DNA of 64,000 nt from Pseudorhodobacter sp. E13 (GTDB lineage Bacteria > Pseudomonadota > Alphaproteobacteria > Rhodobacterales > Rhodobacteraceae), in NCBI RefSeq assembly GCF_003991405.1, contig NZ_RPEN01000147.1:1-64000 (forward strand), written 5' to 3'. The first letter of the stretch is position 1. Each line of letters begins with the position of its first letter. This document shows, piece after piece, positions 17,486 through 25,729 of this stretch. Both the position numbers and the translations under genes were made by a program. The notes under the pieces are model-generated. The model was not told the DNA's origin. It was given only the letters and a program-made list of their open reading frames with translations, and made no database searches.

Positions 17486-18106
17486 ATGGACGAAAAGCCC
17501 CCCGTCGACAACGCCCGCCACGCCAGCAAAATGGCCAAGAAGAAGGTCGCGCGCGACAAGATCATGGCGACCAAGGCAGGCGACAAGGGTTTGGTGATTG
17601 TCCATACCGGGGCGGGGAAGGGCAAATCTTCGTCCGGGTTCGGGATGATCCTGCGCTGCATCGCGCATGGCATGCCCTGCGCGGTGGTCCAGTTCATCAA
17701 AGGCGCATGGGATACCGGCGAGCGGCGGCTTATCGAGGCGAATTTCTCCGAGCTTTGCCAGTTTTACGCGATGGGCGAAGGTTTTACATGGGAAACCCAG
17801 GACCGCGAGCGGGACGTGGCGGCGGCAGCGGCGGGTTGGGCCAAGGCCAAGGAGTTGATCCTTGATCCCTCTGTTCAATTCGTGCTGCTGGATGAAATCA
17901 ACATCGCCCTGCGCTACGATTACCTTGATATCGCCGAGGTCGTGGCCTTCCTGCGCGACCACAAGCCGCCGATGACCCATGTCGTGCTGACTGGCCGCAA
18001 TGCCAAAGACGAGCTGATCGAACTGGCCGATCTGGTGACAGAGATGACGCTGATCAAGCATCCGTTCCGGTCTGGCATCAAGGCGCAAAAAGGCGTGGAG
18101 TTCTGA
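17486..18106 (+). CDS. cobO: Cob(I)yrinic acid a,c-diamide adenosyltransferase
   Basis: A 206-residue ATP:corrinoid adenosyltransferase of the CobA/CobO/BtuR family. It has the P-loop TGAGKGKSSS (residues 41-50), VVQFIKGAW, the LLDEINIAL block, and HVVLTGRNAKDELIE. It transfers adenosyl to reduced cobalt. The ATG at 17486 follows AAGAGGA by 9 nt. It heads a plus-strand group with two Lin0512 genes and cobQ. It lies divergent from the operon behind the riboswitch at 17159-17345, which acts only on the opposite strand. Confidence 0.96.
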   Translation: MDEKPPVDNARHASKMAKKKVARDKIMATKAGDKGLVIVHTGAGKGKSSSGFGMILRCIAHGMPCAVVQFIKGAWDTGERRLIEANFSELCQFYAMGEGFTWETQDRERDVAAAAAGWAKAKELILDPSVQFVLLDEINIALRYDYLDIAEVVAFLRDHKPPMTHVVLTGRNAKDELIELADLVTEMTLIKHPFRSGIKAQKGVEF

Positions 18107-18448
18107 ATGAAAAAACGCATGCTGACCGAGATGGGCATGGGCACATCGCTCCGCCGTCAGGATTATACCGAAGCGGCGGTGCGCGCGGTGAAAGACGCGC
18201 TGTGGCATAATTCGATCAATCTGGCCGAACTCTTTGGCCGCGATAAGGCCGAGATGCTGATTGATCTGGAAATCGGCGTGCAGCAACCCGACCGGGTGGA
18301 TACGGCGGCGCTGGCGGCGGTGTTTCCGTATGGTCAGGTTACGGTTTCGGTGGTCAAAGGCGGCTTGGACGTGCCGCGCGCCGATGGTGGCAAGCCCACC
18401 GTGATTGCCAATGCCGCGATTTCTGTGTCGTTTGAGATGGGGGCCTGA
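18107..18448 (+). CDS. Lin0512 family protein, copy 1
   Basis: A 113-residue protein beginning KKRMLTEMGMGTSLRRQDYTEAAVRAVKDAL and ending in a V..PRADGGKPTVIANAAISV block. The family (named from Listeria lin0512) occurs in corrinoid and other clusters and has no defined function. Its ATG follows the cobO TGA directly, so it is almost certainly cotranscribed and coupled. The next gene is a divergent paralogue sharing EMGMG, the DYTKAA-like segment and the IA-AAV-type end. Confidence 0.85.
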   Translation: MKKRMLTEMGMGTSLRRQDYTEAAVRAVKDALWHNSINLAELFGRDKAEMLIDLEIGVQQPDRVDTAALAAVFPYGQVTVSVVKGGLDVPRADGGKPTVIANAAISVSFEMGA

Positions 18449-18787
18449 ATGCAGCGCTTCATCATCGAAATGGGTATGGGCAATGACCAATACGGCCAAG
18501 ATTATACCAAGGCCGCCGCCCGCGCGATTGAAGACGCGATCCGCCATTCCGCTATCCCGATGTTCGAGGCGATCGGCCTTGCGCTTTCGGAGATGGAGGT
18601 GCGCGTGACCGTGGGCGTGCAAAACCCGCAGGCGGTGGATTGTGCGGCGCTGGCGTCCAAACTGCCGCGCGGCAAAGTGACGGTCACGGCAACCCATGGC
18701 GGCTTGAACGTGGTCAACCCCGATAGCGGCAACACGCTTGTCATCGCCACCGCGGCGGTGGAGGCCTTTCTGCCGAAACAAGGCTGA
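18449..18787 (+). CDS. Lin0512 family protein, copy 2
   Basis: A 112-residue paralogue of the preceding protein: [29 protein letters not shown], then [27 protein letters not shown] and [11 protein letters not shown]. Its ATG directly follows the TGA of copy 1. The pair probably forms a heteromer, since such tandem copies tend to keep different halves of an oligomer, but that is inference. It precedes cobQ by 4 nt, so a role in the corrinoid steps between adenosylation and amidation is suggested only by position. Confidence 0.85.
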   Translation: MQRFIIEMGMGNDQYGQDYTKAAARAIEDAIRHSAIPMFEAIGLALSEMEVRVTVGVQNPQAVDCAALASKLPRGKVTVTATHGGLNVVNPDSGNTLVIATAAVEAFLPKQG

Positions 18788-18791
18788 CCCC

Positions 18792-20237
18792 ATGCCAGCG
18801 ATCATGATCCAGGGTGCAGGCTCCAACGTCGGCAAGTCGATGCTGGTGGCGGGGCTGTGCCGGGCGGCCCGGTTGCGCGGGCTGTCGGTGCGGCCGTTCA
18901 AGCCGCAGAACATGTCCAACAATGCCGCCGTAACGGCAGATGGCGGCGAGATTGGCCGCGCGCAGGCCTTGCAGGCCATGGCCTGCGGGGTGGAGCCGTT
19001 GGTGGATATGAACCCGGTGCTGCTGAAACCTGAAACCGATATCGGTGCGCAGGTGGTGGTGCAGGGCAAACGCATTGCCACGGTAAAGGCGCGGGAGTAT
19101 TCGGCGCTGAAGCCATCCTTGATGGCCCCGGTGCTGGACAGTTTCAACCGCTTGAAATCGCAGTGTGATCTGGTGATCGTCGAAGGCGCGGGCAGCCCCG
19201 CCGAGGTGAACCTGCGTGCAGGCGATATCGCCAATATGGGCTTTGCACTGGCAGGTGATGTGCCAGTGGTTCTGGTCGGTGATATCGACCGGGGCGGGGT
19301 GATCGCGCAGATCGTCGGCACTCAAGCCGTGCTGGACCCCGCAGATAACGCCCAGATCGCGGGCTTTATCATCAACAAGTTTCGCGGCGATGTGTCCCTG
19401 TTCGACGATGGCTATGCGCTGATTGAAGGCCGGACGGGCTGGCGCGGCTTTGGCGTGGTGCCCTTTTTTCCCGAAGCCTTCCGCCTGCCCGCCGAAGATG
19501 CGCTGGATATTGCCAAAGCCGCAGGGGGGGGCGCCTATAAGATCGCTTGCCTGACGCTGTCGCGCATTGCCAATTTCGATGATCTGGACCCGCTGGCGCA
19601 GGAACCGGGCGTCTCGCTTCGGATGATCCGCGCGGGTGAGGCGGTGCCGGGCGATACCGATCTGGTCATTATCCCCGGCTCCAAATCCACGCGGGGCGAT
19701 CTGGCTTATCTGCGCGCGCAGGGCTGGGATGTGGATATCGCGGCGCATGTGCGGCGCGGCGGCGCGGTTCTGGGAATTTGCGGCGGGTATCAGATGCTGG
19801 GCCAATGGGTGCGCGACCCGCAGGGCCTTGAAGGCGCGGCAGGGGATACGCCGGGCCTTGGCCTGCTGGATATCGAAACGGTGATGAGCGCGGATAAAAC
19901 CCTGACGCGGGTGCAGGCGCAGCATGTGGAAACCAGTTGTCCGATTTCAGGCTATGAGATTCACATCGGGCGCAGCGATGGCCGCGACCGCGCGCGCCCC
20001 TTTGCGCGGGTGGACGGCGTGGCCGAAGGTGCGGTTTCGGCGGATGGGCGCATCATGGGCAGCTATCTGCATGGCATGTTCTCGGATGACCGCTTTCGCG
20101 CGGCGTTTCTGACCGCCCGCGGCGCGGCCCCTTCGGGCCAAAGCTATAGCGAAACGGTGGAACGCACGCTGGACGCCTTGGCCGCCCATCTGGAGGCGCA
20201 TCTGGACATCGACGCCCTGTTCCGCCTTGCCCGTTAG
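18792..20237 (+). CDS. cobQ: Cobyric acid synthase
   Basis: A 481-residue glutamine amidotransferase that amidates the b, d, e and g side chains of adenosylcobyrinic acid a,c-diamide. The N-terminal ATPase domain has GAGSNVGKS (residues 8-16), [10 protein letters not shown], and [23 protein letters not shown] follows. The glutaminase domain has nucleophile Cys330 in [11 protein letters not shown], and a late SYLHGMF motif. The start at 18792 begins the family N-terminus [11 protein letters not shown]. It closes the plus-strand B12 group. Confidence 0.96.
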   Translation: MPAIMIQGAGSNVGKSMLVAGLCRAARLRGLSVRPFKPQNMSNNAAVTADGGEIGRAQALQAMACGVEPLVDMNPVLLKPETDIGAQVVVQGKRIATVKAREYSALKPSLMAPVLDSFNRLKSQCDLVIVEGAGSPAEVNLRAGDIANMGFALAGDVPVVLVGDIDRGGVIAQIVGTQAVLDPADNAQIAGFIINKFRGDVSLFDDGYALIEGRTGWRGFGVVPFFPEAFRLPAEDALDIAKAAGGGAYKIACLTLSRIANFDDLDPLAQEPGVSLRMIRAGEAVPGDTDLVIIPGSKSTRGDLAYLRAQGWDVDIAAHVRRGGAVLGICGGYQMLGQWVRDPQGLEGAAGDTPGLGLLDIETVMSADKTLTRVQAQHVETSCPISGYEIHIGRSDGRDRARPFARVDGVAEGAVSADGRIMGSYLHGMFSDDRFRAAFLTARGAAPSGQSYSETVERTLDALAAHLEAHLDIDALFRLAR

Positions 20238-20307
20238 GCCCGGTTTCGTTGACCTGAAGGCCAATTTGGCGTATCCTTCCTTTATTGATTTAAGAGGAGT
20301 TTTGACC

Positions 20308-20826
20308 ATGCGCAGATTAATGTGCCCGGCGGTATTTGCCCTTTCGGTGCTGGGCGGTGGTGCAGCCTATGCCCAAAGCGCCTATACCACCGAAGAACTC
20401 GTTGATTTCTACATCAATTCCATCGACATGGGCGCGACCCGTGGCATTTGCATCGGCACGCCGCAGGAATGTGAAAAACCTGCCGCCCCGGCTGGGCTGG
20501 ATATGCTGGTCACGTTTGAACTCGATTCGGCCGATCTGACTGCCGAGGCCCAGCAAAACCTCGCGGTTTTTGCGCAGATGATGCAGGATGAACGGCTGGA
20601 AATCGCGCGTTTCGTGGTTGAAGGCCATACTGACGCGCTGGGCACCGATGAATATAACGTCGAATTGTCCGAGGCGCGCGCGGTCGCGGTGAAAACCTTC
20701 CTGACCGGGATGGGGGTATCCGAAGATCGCCTCTCCTCGATCGGTCTGGGCAAATCCAAGCCGCGCACGGGTAATGAATATGACCCCGAAAACCGGCGCG
20801 TGGAGCTGCGCATAGACCTGCGCTGA
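20308..20826 (+). CDS. OmpA-family peptidoglycan-binding protein
   Basis: A 172-residue exported protein. A signal peptide is visible (MRRLMCPAVFALSVLGGGAAYAQ, cleavage after AYA). The C-terminal half is an OmpA/MotB-like domain: VTFELDSADLTAEAQQNLAVFA, VEGHTDALGTDEYNVELSEARA and RRVEL near the end. The conserved Asp and Arg that bind diaminopimelate are in the HTD and LSEARA segments. Two Cys residues lie before the domain. The ribosome site is AAGAGGAG 8 nt before the ATG. A strong terminator follows at 20844. Confidence 0.9.
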   Translation: MRRLMCPAVFALSVLGGGAAYAQSAYTTEELVDFYINSIDMGATRGICIGTPQECEKPAAPAGLDMLVTFELDSADLTAEAQQNLAVFAQMMQDERLEIARFVVEGHTDALGTDEYNVELSEARAVAVKTFLTGMGVSEDRLSSIGLGKSKPRTGNEYDPENRRVELRIDLR

Positions 20827-20843
20827 ACGCCTGAACCATCAAC

Positions 20844-20877
20844 AAAAAACGCCCCCGAAATTGGGGGCGTTTTTTTT
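20844..20877. terminator. Bidirectional rho-independent terminator
   Basis: The hairpin AACGCCCCC / GGGGGCGTT with a GAAATT loop is followed by eight T on the plus strand and preceded by an A run. It can end both the OmpA-like gene and, on the other strand, the convergent caspase gene. Confidence 0.93.
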
Positions 20878-20893
20878 GTGCTGCATCAAAGGA

Positions 20894-22792
20894 TCAGAAC
20901 GAGCCAGAGCCGAGCAAGGATTTCTTGATCTCTTTCTTCACCTTGGCCGGGGCGTTGATCTTGCGCTTGGTAACAGGGTTGATCTTGCGCTTTGCCGCCA
21001 CAGGCTCGGCGCTGGCCCGGGTGGCTTGCACCTTTTCCTGCGCCTTGGCCCGCACCGAAGGGGCAACCCGCGACACGCGCACCGCGCAAACGACATTCTT
21101 GTCGGCGGACAGTTGCTTGATCAGGTCTTCGGTGGGTTCCAACGTGTCAGGCACGATCCGCTTGGCAAGGAAATAGCTGGTCAAAGCCGTCCGCGACCCC
21201 CGGCCCCAGTCGCCATCGATGGCCAGTTGATAGCAACCAAGGCGACGCAATTCGGTTTGCGCCAACATGGCCAGATCGCGGCTGTCCTGTTCCGGTGTGG
21301 TTTGGTCTTGCAACAAGGTCGGGTCGATGGAAGCCAGCAGATTGCGGTTGGCCTCGGTGTCGGGCGTGATCTCGCTGCCGGCAACGCGCAGCCGTTCCAC
21401 CGTGACCGCGTTGATCCCGATTATGCCGCGGGTTTCCCAGGACAGCGCCGCCAAGCGGATCGGCGGTAATTCACCATCGGCAGCCCCTTCGGCAACCGGT
21501 TCCTGCGGCAGCAGCGTGACATTGGTTTCCGGGATGGAGGCGATGGTTTCCCCGGTCGTCGGCGCAGGCGGTGCCGCCTCTGGCGTCACGGCGGCGGTTT
21601 CGATCGTGGCGGGTTCTGCTGCGGGGGCTTCGGGCACATCGCCGATGGTCACGCCACCATCCACCACTTCCAGACTGTCCAGCCCCACCGTCGGGGCCTC
21701 GGTCGGCACTTCGGTTGCCACGGTTTCCAGCGTGCTGGGGTCCACTGCGGCAACGGTGACAACCTCAGCCGTTTCGGGGCTGGCATCGCCAATCGTCACA
21801 CCGCCATCATCGGCGGCCATTTCAAGCCCAAGGCTGGCCACCTCAATCGCGGCATCCGCAGCCTGCAAGGAGCTTTCGGAAAAGCCCGAGGCGCGCAGCA
21901 GGTCCAGAAATTTCTTGCGATCATCCGGGGCCAATTGCGCCAGCAATTCATAGTCGGCATCGCTCAGCTCTTGCTTGGCCTCAGCGACGGGGTTGAAATA
22001 AAACTGTTCGCGCAGCGACGATTGATCCCATGGGGTTTGCCGCCGGAAGGTGCGTTCCTCGACCTCGTTGCGCACCCGGATCATCATATCGGAAATAGAG
22101 ATGCCGGGCGTTTCGATATGTTCCAGCAGCGCGGTGGTAAAGGGGCTGTTGGGGGCCTCTCCGGCGCCGTCAAAGGTTACGGCGCCCGGTTCGGTGGCAA
22201 AGGCCACAAAGGTGCCAACCCCGGTTTGCAACCGTGCCAGACCATCCGCCGCCGCCCCCGTGCCCCGCACCGATTGCGGCACCGGGTCATTGCGGCAGGC
22301 GTCCAGAAAAATCAGCGTCTGGCGGCGGCGATCCTGCAGCCGCGCGATGATGCCATCAAGGTTCCACGTTTCTTGCTGGATCGCCTCGCGGCTGGACAGT
22401 TTTGCATCCACCGGCACCAGATAGTTGGAACCGTTCATCTGAAACGCATGGCCGGAGTAGAAAAACACCGTGCTGTCCGCGCTTTCCGCCTCTACCGCGA
22501 AGGCATCCACCTTATCCCAGAACGCCTCTGCGCCGACATCGGTGAGCAGCGTCACCTCAAACCCCAGCCGTTTGAGCGATTCCGAAATATCGGTGGCATC
22601 GCGTGAGGCGTTTTTCAGCGGCGATACGGTCGTGTAGTCAGAGTTTCCGACCACAAGCGCGAGTTTTCGCGCTTCGGCCTCGGACAGGCCAGCGGTGACA
22701 AAGCACAGCACCAGCGCAGGCAAAATCTTGGCCCGGCGCGTGGCGGGGCCCCGGAAGGCAAGGGGAGGAATGGTCAATGTCTTGCAATTCAT
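20894..22792 (-). CDS. Secreted caspase-family (peptidase C14) protein with C-terminal peptidoglycan-binding-like region
   Basis: A 632-residue protein. An N-terminal hydrophobic signal ends near SEAEA (about residue 41). The caspase p20-like domain spans about 43-260, with RKLALVVGNSDY, FFYSGHAFQ (His115) and IFLDACRNDP (Cys166), so the catalytic pair is present. A long acidic Ala/Thr/Val-rich linker has two TIGD repeats (DDGGVTIGDASPE and DGGVTIGDVPE). Near 520-560 LRRLGCYQLAIDGDWGRGSRTAL resembles a peptidoglycan-binding helix pair. A Lys-rich tail follows. The ATG at 22792 has GGAAAAG upstream. It is divergent from the ExbB/ExbD-like operon. Confidence 0.87.
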   Translation of the reverse strand: MNCKTLTIPPLAFRGPATRRAKILPALVLCFVTAGLSEAEARKLALVVGNSDYTTVSPLKNASRDATDISESLKRLGFEVTLLTDVGAEAFWDKVDAFAVEAESADSTVFFYSGHAFQMNGSNYLVPVDAKLSSREAIQQETWNLDGIIARLQDRRRQTLIFLDACRNDPVPQSVRGTGAAADGLARLQTGVGTFVAFATEPGAVTFDGAGEAPNSPFTTALLEHIETPGISISDMMIRVRNEVEERTFRRQTPWDQSSLREQFYFNPVAEAKQELSDADYELLAQLAPDDRKKFLDLLRASGFSESSLQAADAAIEVASLGLEMAADDGGVTIGDASPETAEVVTVAAVDPSTLETVATEVPTEAPTVGLDSLEVVDGGVTIGDVPEAPAAEPATIETAAVTPEAAPPAPTTGETIASIPETNVTLLPQEPVAEGAADGELPPIRLAALSWETRGIIGINAVTVERLRVAGSEITPDTEANRNLLASIDPTLLQDQTTPEQDSRDLAMLAQTELRRLGCYQLAIDGDWGRGSRTALTSYFLAKRIVPDTLEPTEDLIKQLSADKNVVCAVRVSRVAPSVRAKAQEKVQATRASAEPVAAKRKINPVTKRKINAPAKVKKEIKKSLLGSGSF

Positions 22793-23019
22793 CAAGCTTT
22801 TCCAAAATCTCGGGACAATACCTTACCCTACAGGTTTTTCGGCATTTTCGCGAGTCCGAATGACAAAATGTGAACGGTTTGGCCCTTGGGTCTGGGCCGA
22901 TTCCCGCGCAGACCGTGTTTTCTTGAGCGGTGCGTGATTTTCTGCTATGGATGTTGCAGGGGGCTTGGGCGGCACACCGAGTATTGACGGTGGCTGCTTT
23001 GGCTTATGGAGAAGCGATT

Positions 23020-23547
23020 ATGCGCGTCATCTCACTTTTTGGCTTGGGTATTCCGGTTTTGGCGGTGTCCGGCGCAGTGGCCTATGGGTCGATCCGGGAA
23101 ATCTCGCGCAGTTTGGCGCCGGCCCCGGTGGCAGAAAGCCGCTTGTCAAACTTTGGTCATCCGGCGCAGGGTGCCGCCGCCCGCACACAGGCTGCACTGA
23201 CGCAAGTTGCCCCCCAGGCGGCGCAATCCTTTGTGGCCGCAGGGCAAACGGCTTGGGACATGCCGCAGCCCGCCACCTTTCAGGCCCCGCGGTTTACTGA
23301 TGATCCTTTGTCCCCGGCCCGCATTGTCGCGCTGAGCGGACCGGTGCCAGAGGGGCAGGGGCGTGAAGCCAGCCCCGCCTATGGTCAGATCGTGGTAGAG
23401 GAGGCCGCAGCAGGCAGCTTTGGCACTGCCCGAAAGCCCCGGGTTGTGGTGACAGCCAAGCCTCGGGCTGACCGTCCGCGTGCGGCAGTGGAAAACCGGG
23501 TAAAGCGCCCGTTCAAGATGCCGTGGCAAACCGGGATTTTCCAGTAA
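23020..23547 (+). CDS. Small N-terminally anchored protein of unknown function
   Basis: A 175-residue protein with one hydrophobic segment (residues about 4-24, ISLFGLGIPVLAVSGAVAYG), then an Ala/Gln/Pro-rich stretch and a basic C-terminus (KPRVVVTAKPRADRPRA, then RVKRPFKMPW). It is likely held in the inner membrane or exported. I recognise no family. The start at 23020 has GGAGAAGCG before it; a longer frame begins at 22930 but adds no typical signal. It may be the first gene of the plus-strand group leading to the ExbB/ExbD-like genes, though 166 nt separates it from the next gene. Confidence 0.6.
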   Translation: MRVISLFGLGIPVLAVSGAVAYGSIREISRSLAPAPVAESRLSNFGHPAQGAAARTQAALTQVAPQAAQSFVAAGQTAWDMPQPATFQAPRFTDDPLSPARIVALSGPVPEGQGREASPAYGQIVVEEAAAGSFGTARKPRVVVTAKPRADRPRAAVENRVKRPFKMPWQTGIFQ

Positions 23548-23713
23548 CCCCCACCCGCCGTAACCTGCGATGGGCGCGCTTATATCATCCTTTTGCCGCA
23601 AGCGGCGGCTGTTTATGTTGACATGCAGCCGGTGCTTGCCGCTATTCTAACCAGATCGACGCTTGCCACATCCGGTGGGCCTTATTCACTTTTGACTGAG
23701 GGAGTTTCTGCAA

Positions 23714-24154
23714 GTGTTTACCTCTCGACGTTTTTTCACGGCGATGTTTGCGGCGATGGTTTCAACGGTCGCTATGGGGATTTCAGACCCAGCCCTTGCG
23801 CAAACGGGCAATATTGAACTGGAACTGAACACCGCCAATGACGAAGGCGCAGGCTGTCGCCTGACCTATGTTGCCACCAACAACACCTCTGTCGCGCTGG
23901 AAAAATCCTCGTATGAGGTGGCGGTTTACAACACCGAAGGCATCGTGCAGCGGCTTTTGGTGCTGGAATTTGGCTGGTTGCCCGTGGGCAAGACGCGGGT
24001 GGTGCAATTTGATTTGCCCGAACAGGGCTGCGCGGCGATTTCGCGGATTTCGGTCAACGGTCCGGTTGAATGCCTGTCAGAAGCGGGTGAGCAAGATGTT
24101 TGCCGCGACAATCAACTGCTCAGCAGCCGGGTTCGAACGATTCAGTTCAACTAA
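23714..24154 (+). CDS. Exported protein upstream of the ExbBD-like genes
   Basis: A 146-residue protein with a signal peptide, RRFFTAMFAAMVSTVAMG...ALAQ, with two Arg before the hydrophobic core. The mature part begins near GNIELELNTANDE and has four Cys (GCRL, GCAA, ECLS, VCRD), which suggests two disulfides in the periplasm. The sequence is rich in beta-strand patterns such as KSSYEVAVYNTEGIVQ. The GTG start at 23714 follows GGAG by about 9 nt. It lies 51 nt before the ExbB-like gene. I do not recognise a defined domain. Confidence 0.75.
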   Translation: MFTSRRFFTAMFAAMVSTVAMGISDPALAQTGNIELELNTANDEGAGCRLTYVATNNTSVALEKSSYEVAVYNTEGIVQRLLVLEFGWLPVGKTRVVQFDLPEQGCAAISRISVNGPVECLSEAGEQDVCRDNQLLSSRVRTIQFN

Positions 24155-24205
24155 GCCTCCTTTGCCCGCGGTAACGCAGGGGCAGGCACAAGCCGAGGAT
24201 GGGAC

Positions 24206-24844
24206 ATGCCTGATATTGCAGGTTTCGACGCTGTCACCCTTTTGGTGTTTGCGGCGCTTATTGTGCTGTCAGCCGTGGCGCTGACGGTGACCTTGTTCAA
24301 GATCGCACAGTTTGCCTTGCTTGGGCTGGGACGCAAGCGCGTGGCCATGGCAGCGCTGGGCCAGTGGCAGGCGGGGCAAAAGGACAAGGCGCTGGCGGCA
24401 ACGGCGGAAAAAGGTGTGCAATTGCGGGTTTTGCATGCCGTGCTTGCCGCATTGACCCAAAAGCCCGAAGCCGCCGATTGGGCCGAGGAGTTGGGCCGCC
24501 AAGCCGCGCTTGCCGAACTCGGGGCGATGTCGAAATGGATGCGGGTGCTGGAGGCCGTGGTGCAGGCCGCCCCGATGCTGGGCCTTTTGGGCACGGTCGT
24601 CGGCATGATTGACGCCTTCGGCACCTTGGCGCAAAGCACGGGTGGGGTGGACCCGGCGCTGCTGGCAGGCGGCATCTGGACCGCACTGACCACAACCGCC
24701 ATCGGGCTTGCGATTGCTTTGGTCTTCTATTTCGTCGCGATCTGGCTGGAAGGGCGGATTGACAGTGAACGGCAGGATCTGGAAACCTTGCTGTCTGTCG
24801 CGATCCATGGGGCCGCCAAAACCGCAGCGCAGCGCGGGGGGTAG
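24206..24844 (+). CDS. MotA/TolQ/ExbB family proton-channel protein
   Basis: A 212-residue inner-membrane protein with three predicted helices, near residues 9-32, 118-140 and 155-182. The family signature is in helices 2 and 3: AAPMLGLLGTVVGMIDAF and LLAGGIWTALTTTAIGLAIALVFY. Such proteins form the pentameric channel with ExbD/TolR and convert proton-motive force into movement of a periplasmic partner. It starts the tight group ExbB-ExbD-ExbD-TonB-like (gaps of 3 nt, then overlap). No TolA, TolB or Pal follows, so it is not the standard Tol-Pal operon. Confidence 0.92.
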   Translation: MPDIAGFDAVTLLVFAALIVLSAVALTVTLFKIAQFALLGLGRKRVAMAALGQWQAGQKDKALAATAEKGVQLRVLHAVLAALTQKPEAADWAEELGRQAALAELGAMSKWMRVLEAVVQAAPMLGLLGTVVGMIDAFGTLAQSTGGVDPALLAGGIWTALTTTAIGLAIALVFYFVAIWLEGRIDSERQDLETLLSVAIHGAAKTAAQRGG

Positions 24845-24847
24845 GGC

Positions 24848-25315
24848 ATGGCAGCGCAGGGCGGGCTTTCATTGCTGGATGCAGGGCAGCGCCCGCGCCG
24901 CTATGGCTTTGCCCTGACGCCTTTGGCCGATGCCATGTTCCAATTGCTGATCTTTTTCATGCTGTCCTCCACCCTCTCGCCTTATTCGCTGATCGCGCTG
25001 ACGGGGGGGGCGGCGGCGGGGCAATCTGCCATCACCGGGCAAGCGGATGCGCAGGCGCAAAGCCCCAGCCCCGATGATGCACTGGTGATCTGGCACCTGT
25101 CGCGCGGGCAGATCCGCGCGGGCGATCAAAGCCTGCCCCTGTCTGATCTTGCCAGCCTGATGCCCGCGCTGGAACAGCAAGGCATTGATGAGGTTCTGGT
25201 TTTCCCGACCCGGTCCGCCACCGTCCAGGATATCGCCACGGTGCTGGAGGTGTTGGGCCTGCATGGCGTGGCAAAGGTGCGGCTGGTTGCGGGCAGTCAG
25301 GTCGGGGGGGGCTGA
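24848..25315 (+). CDS. ExbD/TolR-like protein with channel Asp
   Basis: A 155-residue protein. One membrane helix follows a short cytoplasmic N-terminus: FALTPLADAMFQLLIFFMLSSTL. The Asp in PLADAM is in the position of the proton-channel Asp of ExbD/TolR. A periplasmic domain follows, with an Ala/Gln-rich linker and the TolR-like VLVFPTRSATVQDIATVLEVL. It starts 3 nt after the ExbB-like gene and precedes a second ExbD-like gene, 3 nt away. Confidence 0.9.
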   Translation: MAAQGGLSLLDAGQRPRRYGFALTPLADAMFQLLIFFMLSSTLSPYSLIALTGGAAAGQSAITGQADAQAQSPSPDDALVIWHLSRGQIRAGDQSLPLSDLASLMPALEQQGIDEVLVFPTRSATVQDIATVLEVLGLHGVAKVRLVAGSQVGGG

Positions 25316-25318
25316 GGG

Positions 25319-25729
25319 ATGCGTGCCGCCCGTCTTGCCCCGCACCGTCCGCGCCGCCAGCCGGATTTTTCGCTGGCCATTGTGAATATCGTTTTGCTGC
25401 TGGTGTTCTTTTTCCTGATCACCGGCTCGCTGGTGCAGCAGGGGGAAACCAGTGTGAACCTTGCCGAAACCTCTGACCTGCCGTTGGAACGCTTGCCGCG
25501 CCCCTTGCTGCTGATCGACAGGCAAGGGGGGATGGCGCTGGATGGCCAAGCGGTCACGGCAGATCGGCTTGCCGCCGCCCTTGGCCAAACCCTGCCCGAG
25601 GCGCTTTATGTGCTGGCCGATAGCGCGCTGACCGCCGACCGCTTGATGGCGCTGACCACGCGCCCGGATTTGCAAGGCGTTTCCCTGCGGCTTGTCACGT
25701 TGCATATCCGGCCAGAGGCAAGGCCATGA
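25319..25729 (+). CDS. ExbD/TolR-like protein, second copy with Asn at the channel position
   Basis: A 136-residue protein with a single helix, FSLAIVNIVLLLVFFFLITGSLV, and a periplasmic domain ending in the ExbD-like LYVLADSALTADRLMALTT block. The residue aligned with the channel Asp is Asn (IVN), unlike the first copy. This suggests an asymmetric pair in which only one subunit is protonated. The assignment is clear from size, topology and position between the first ExbD-like gene and a TonB-like gene whose ATG overlaps its stop. Confidence 0.85.
   Translation: MRAARLAPHRPRRQPDFSLAIVNIVLLLVFFFLITGSLVQQGETSVNLAETSDLPLERLPRPLLLIDRQGGMALDGQAVTADRLAAALGQTLPEALYVLADSALTADRLMALTTRPDLQGVSLRLVTLHIRPEARP

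Noticed and set aside
17065-17700. Extended start of the DUF1636 gene beyond 17064
   Set aside because: It would run through the second riboswitch and the promoter side of cobO; the family N-terminus begins near 17064.
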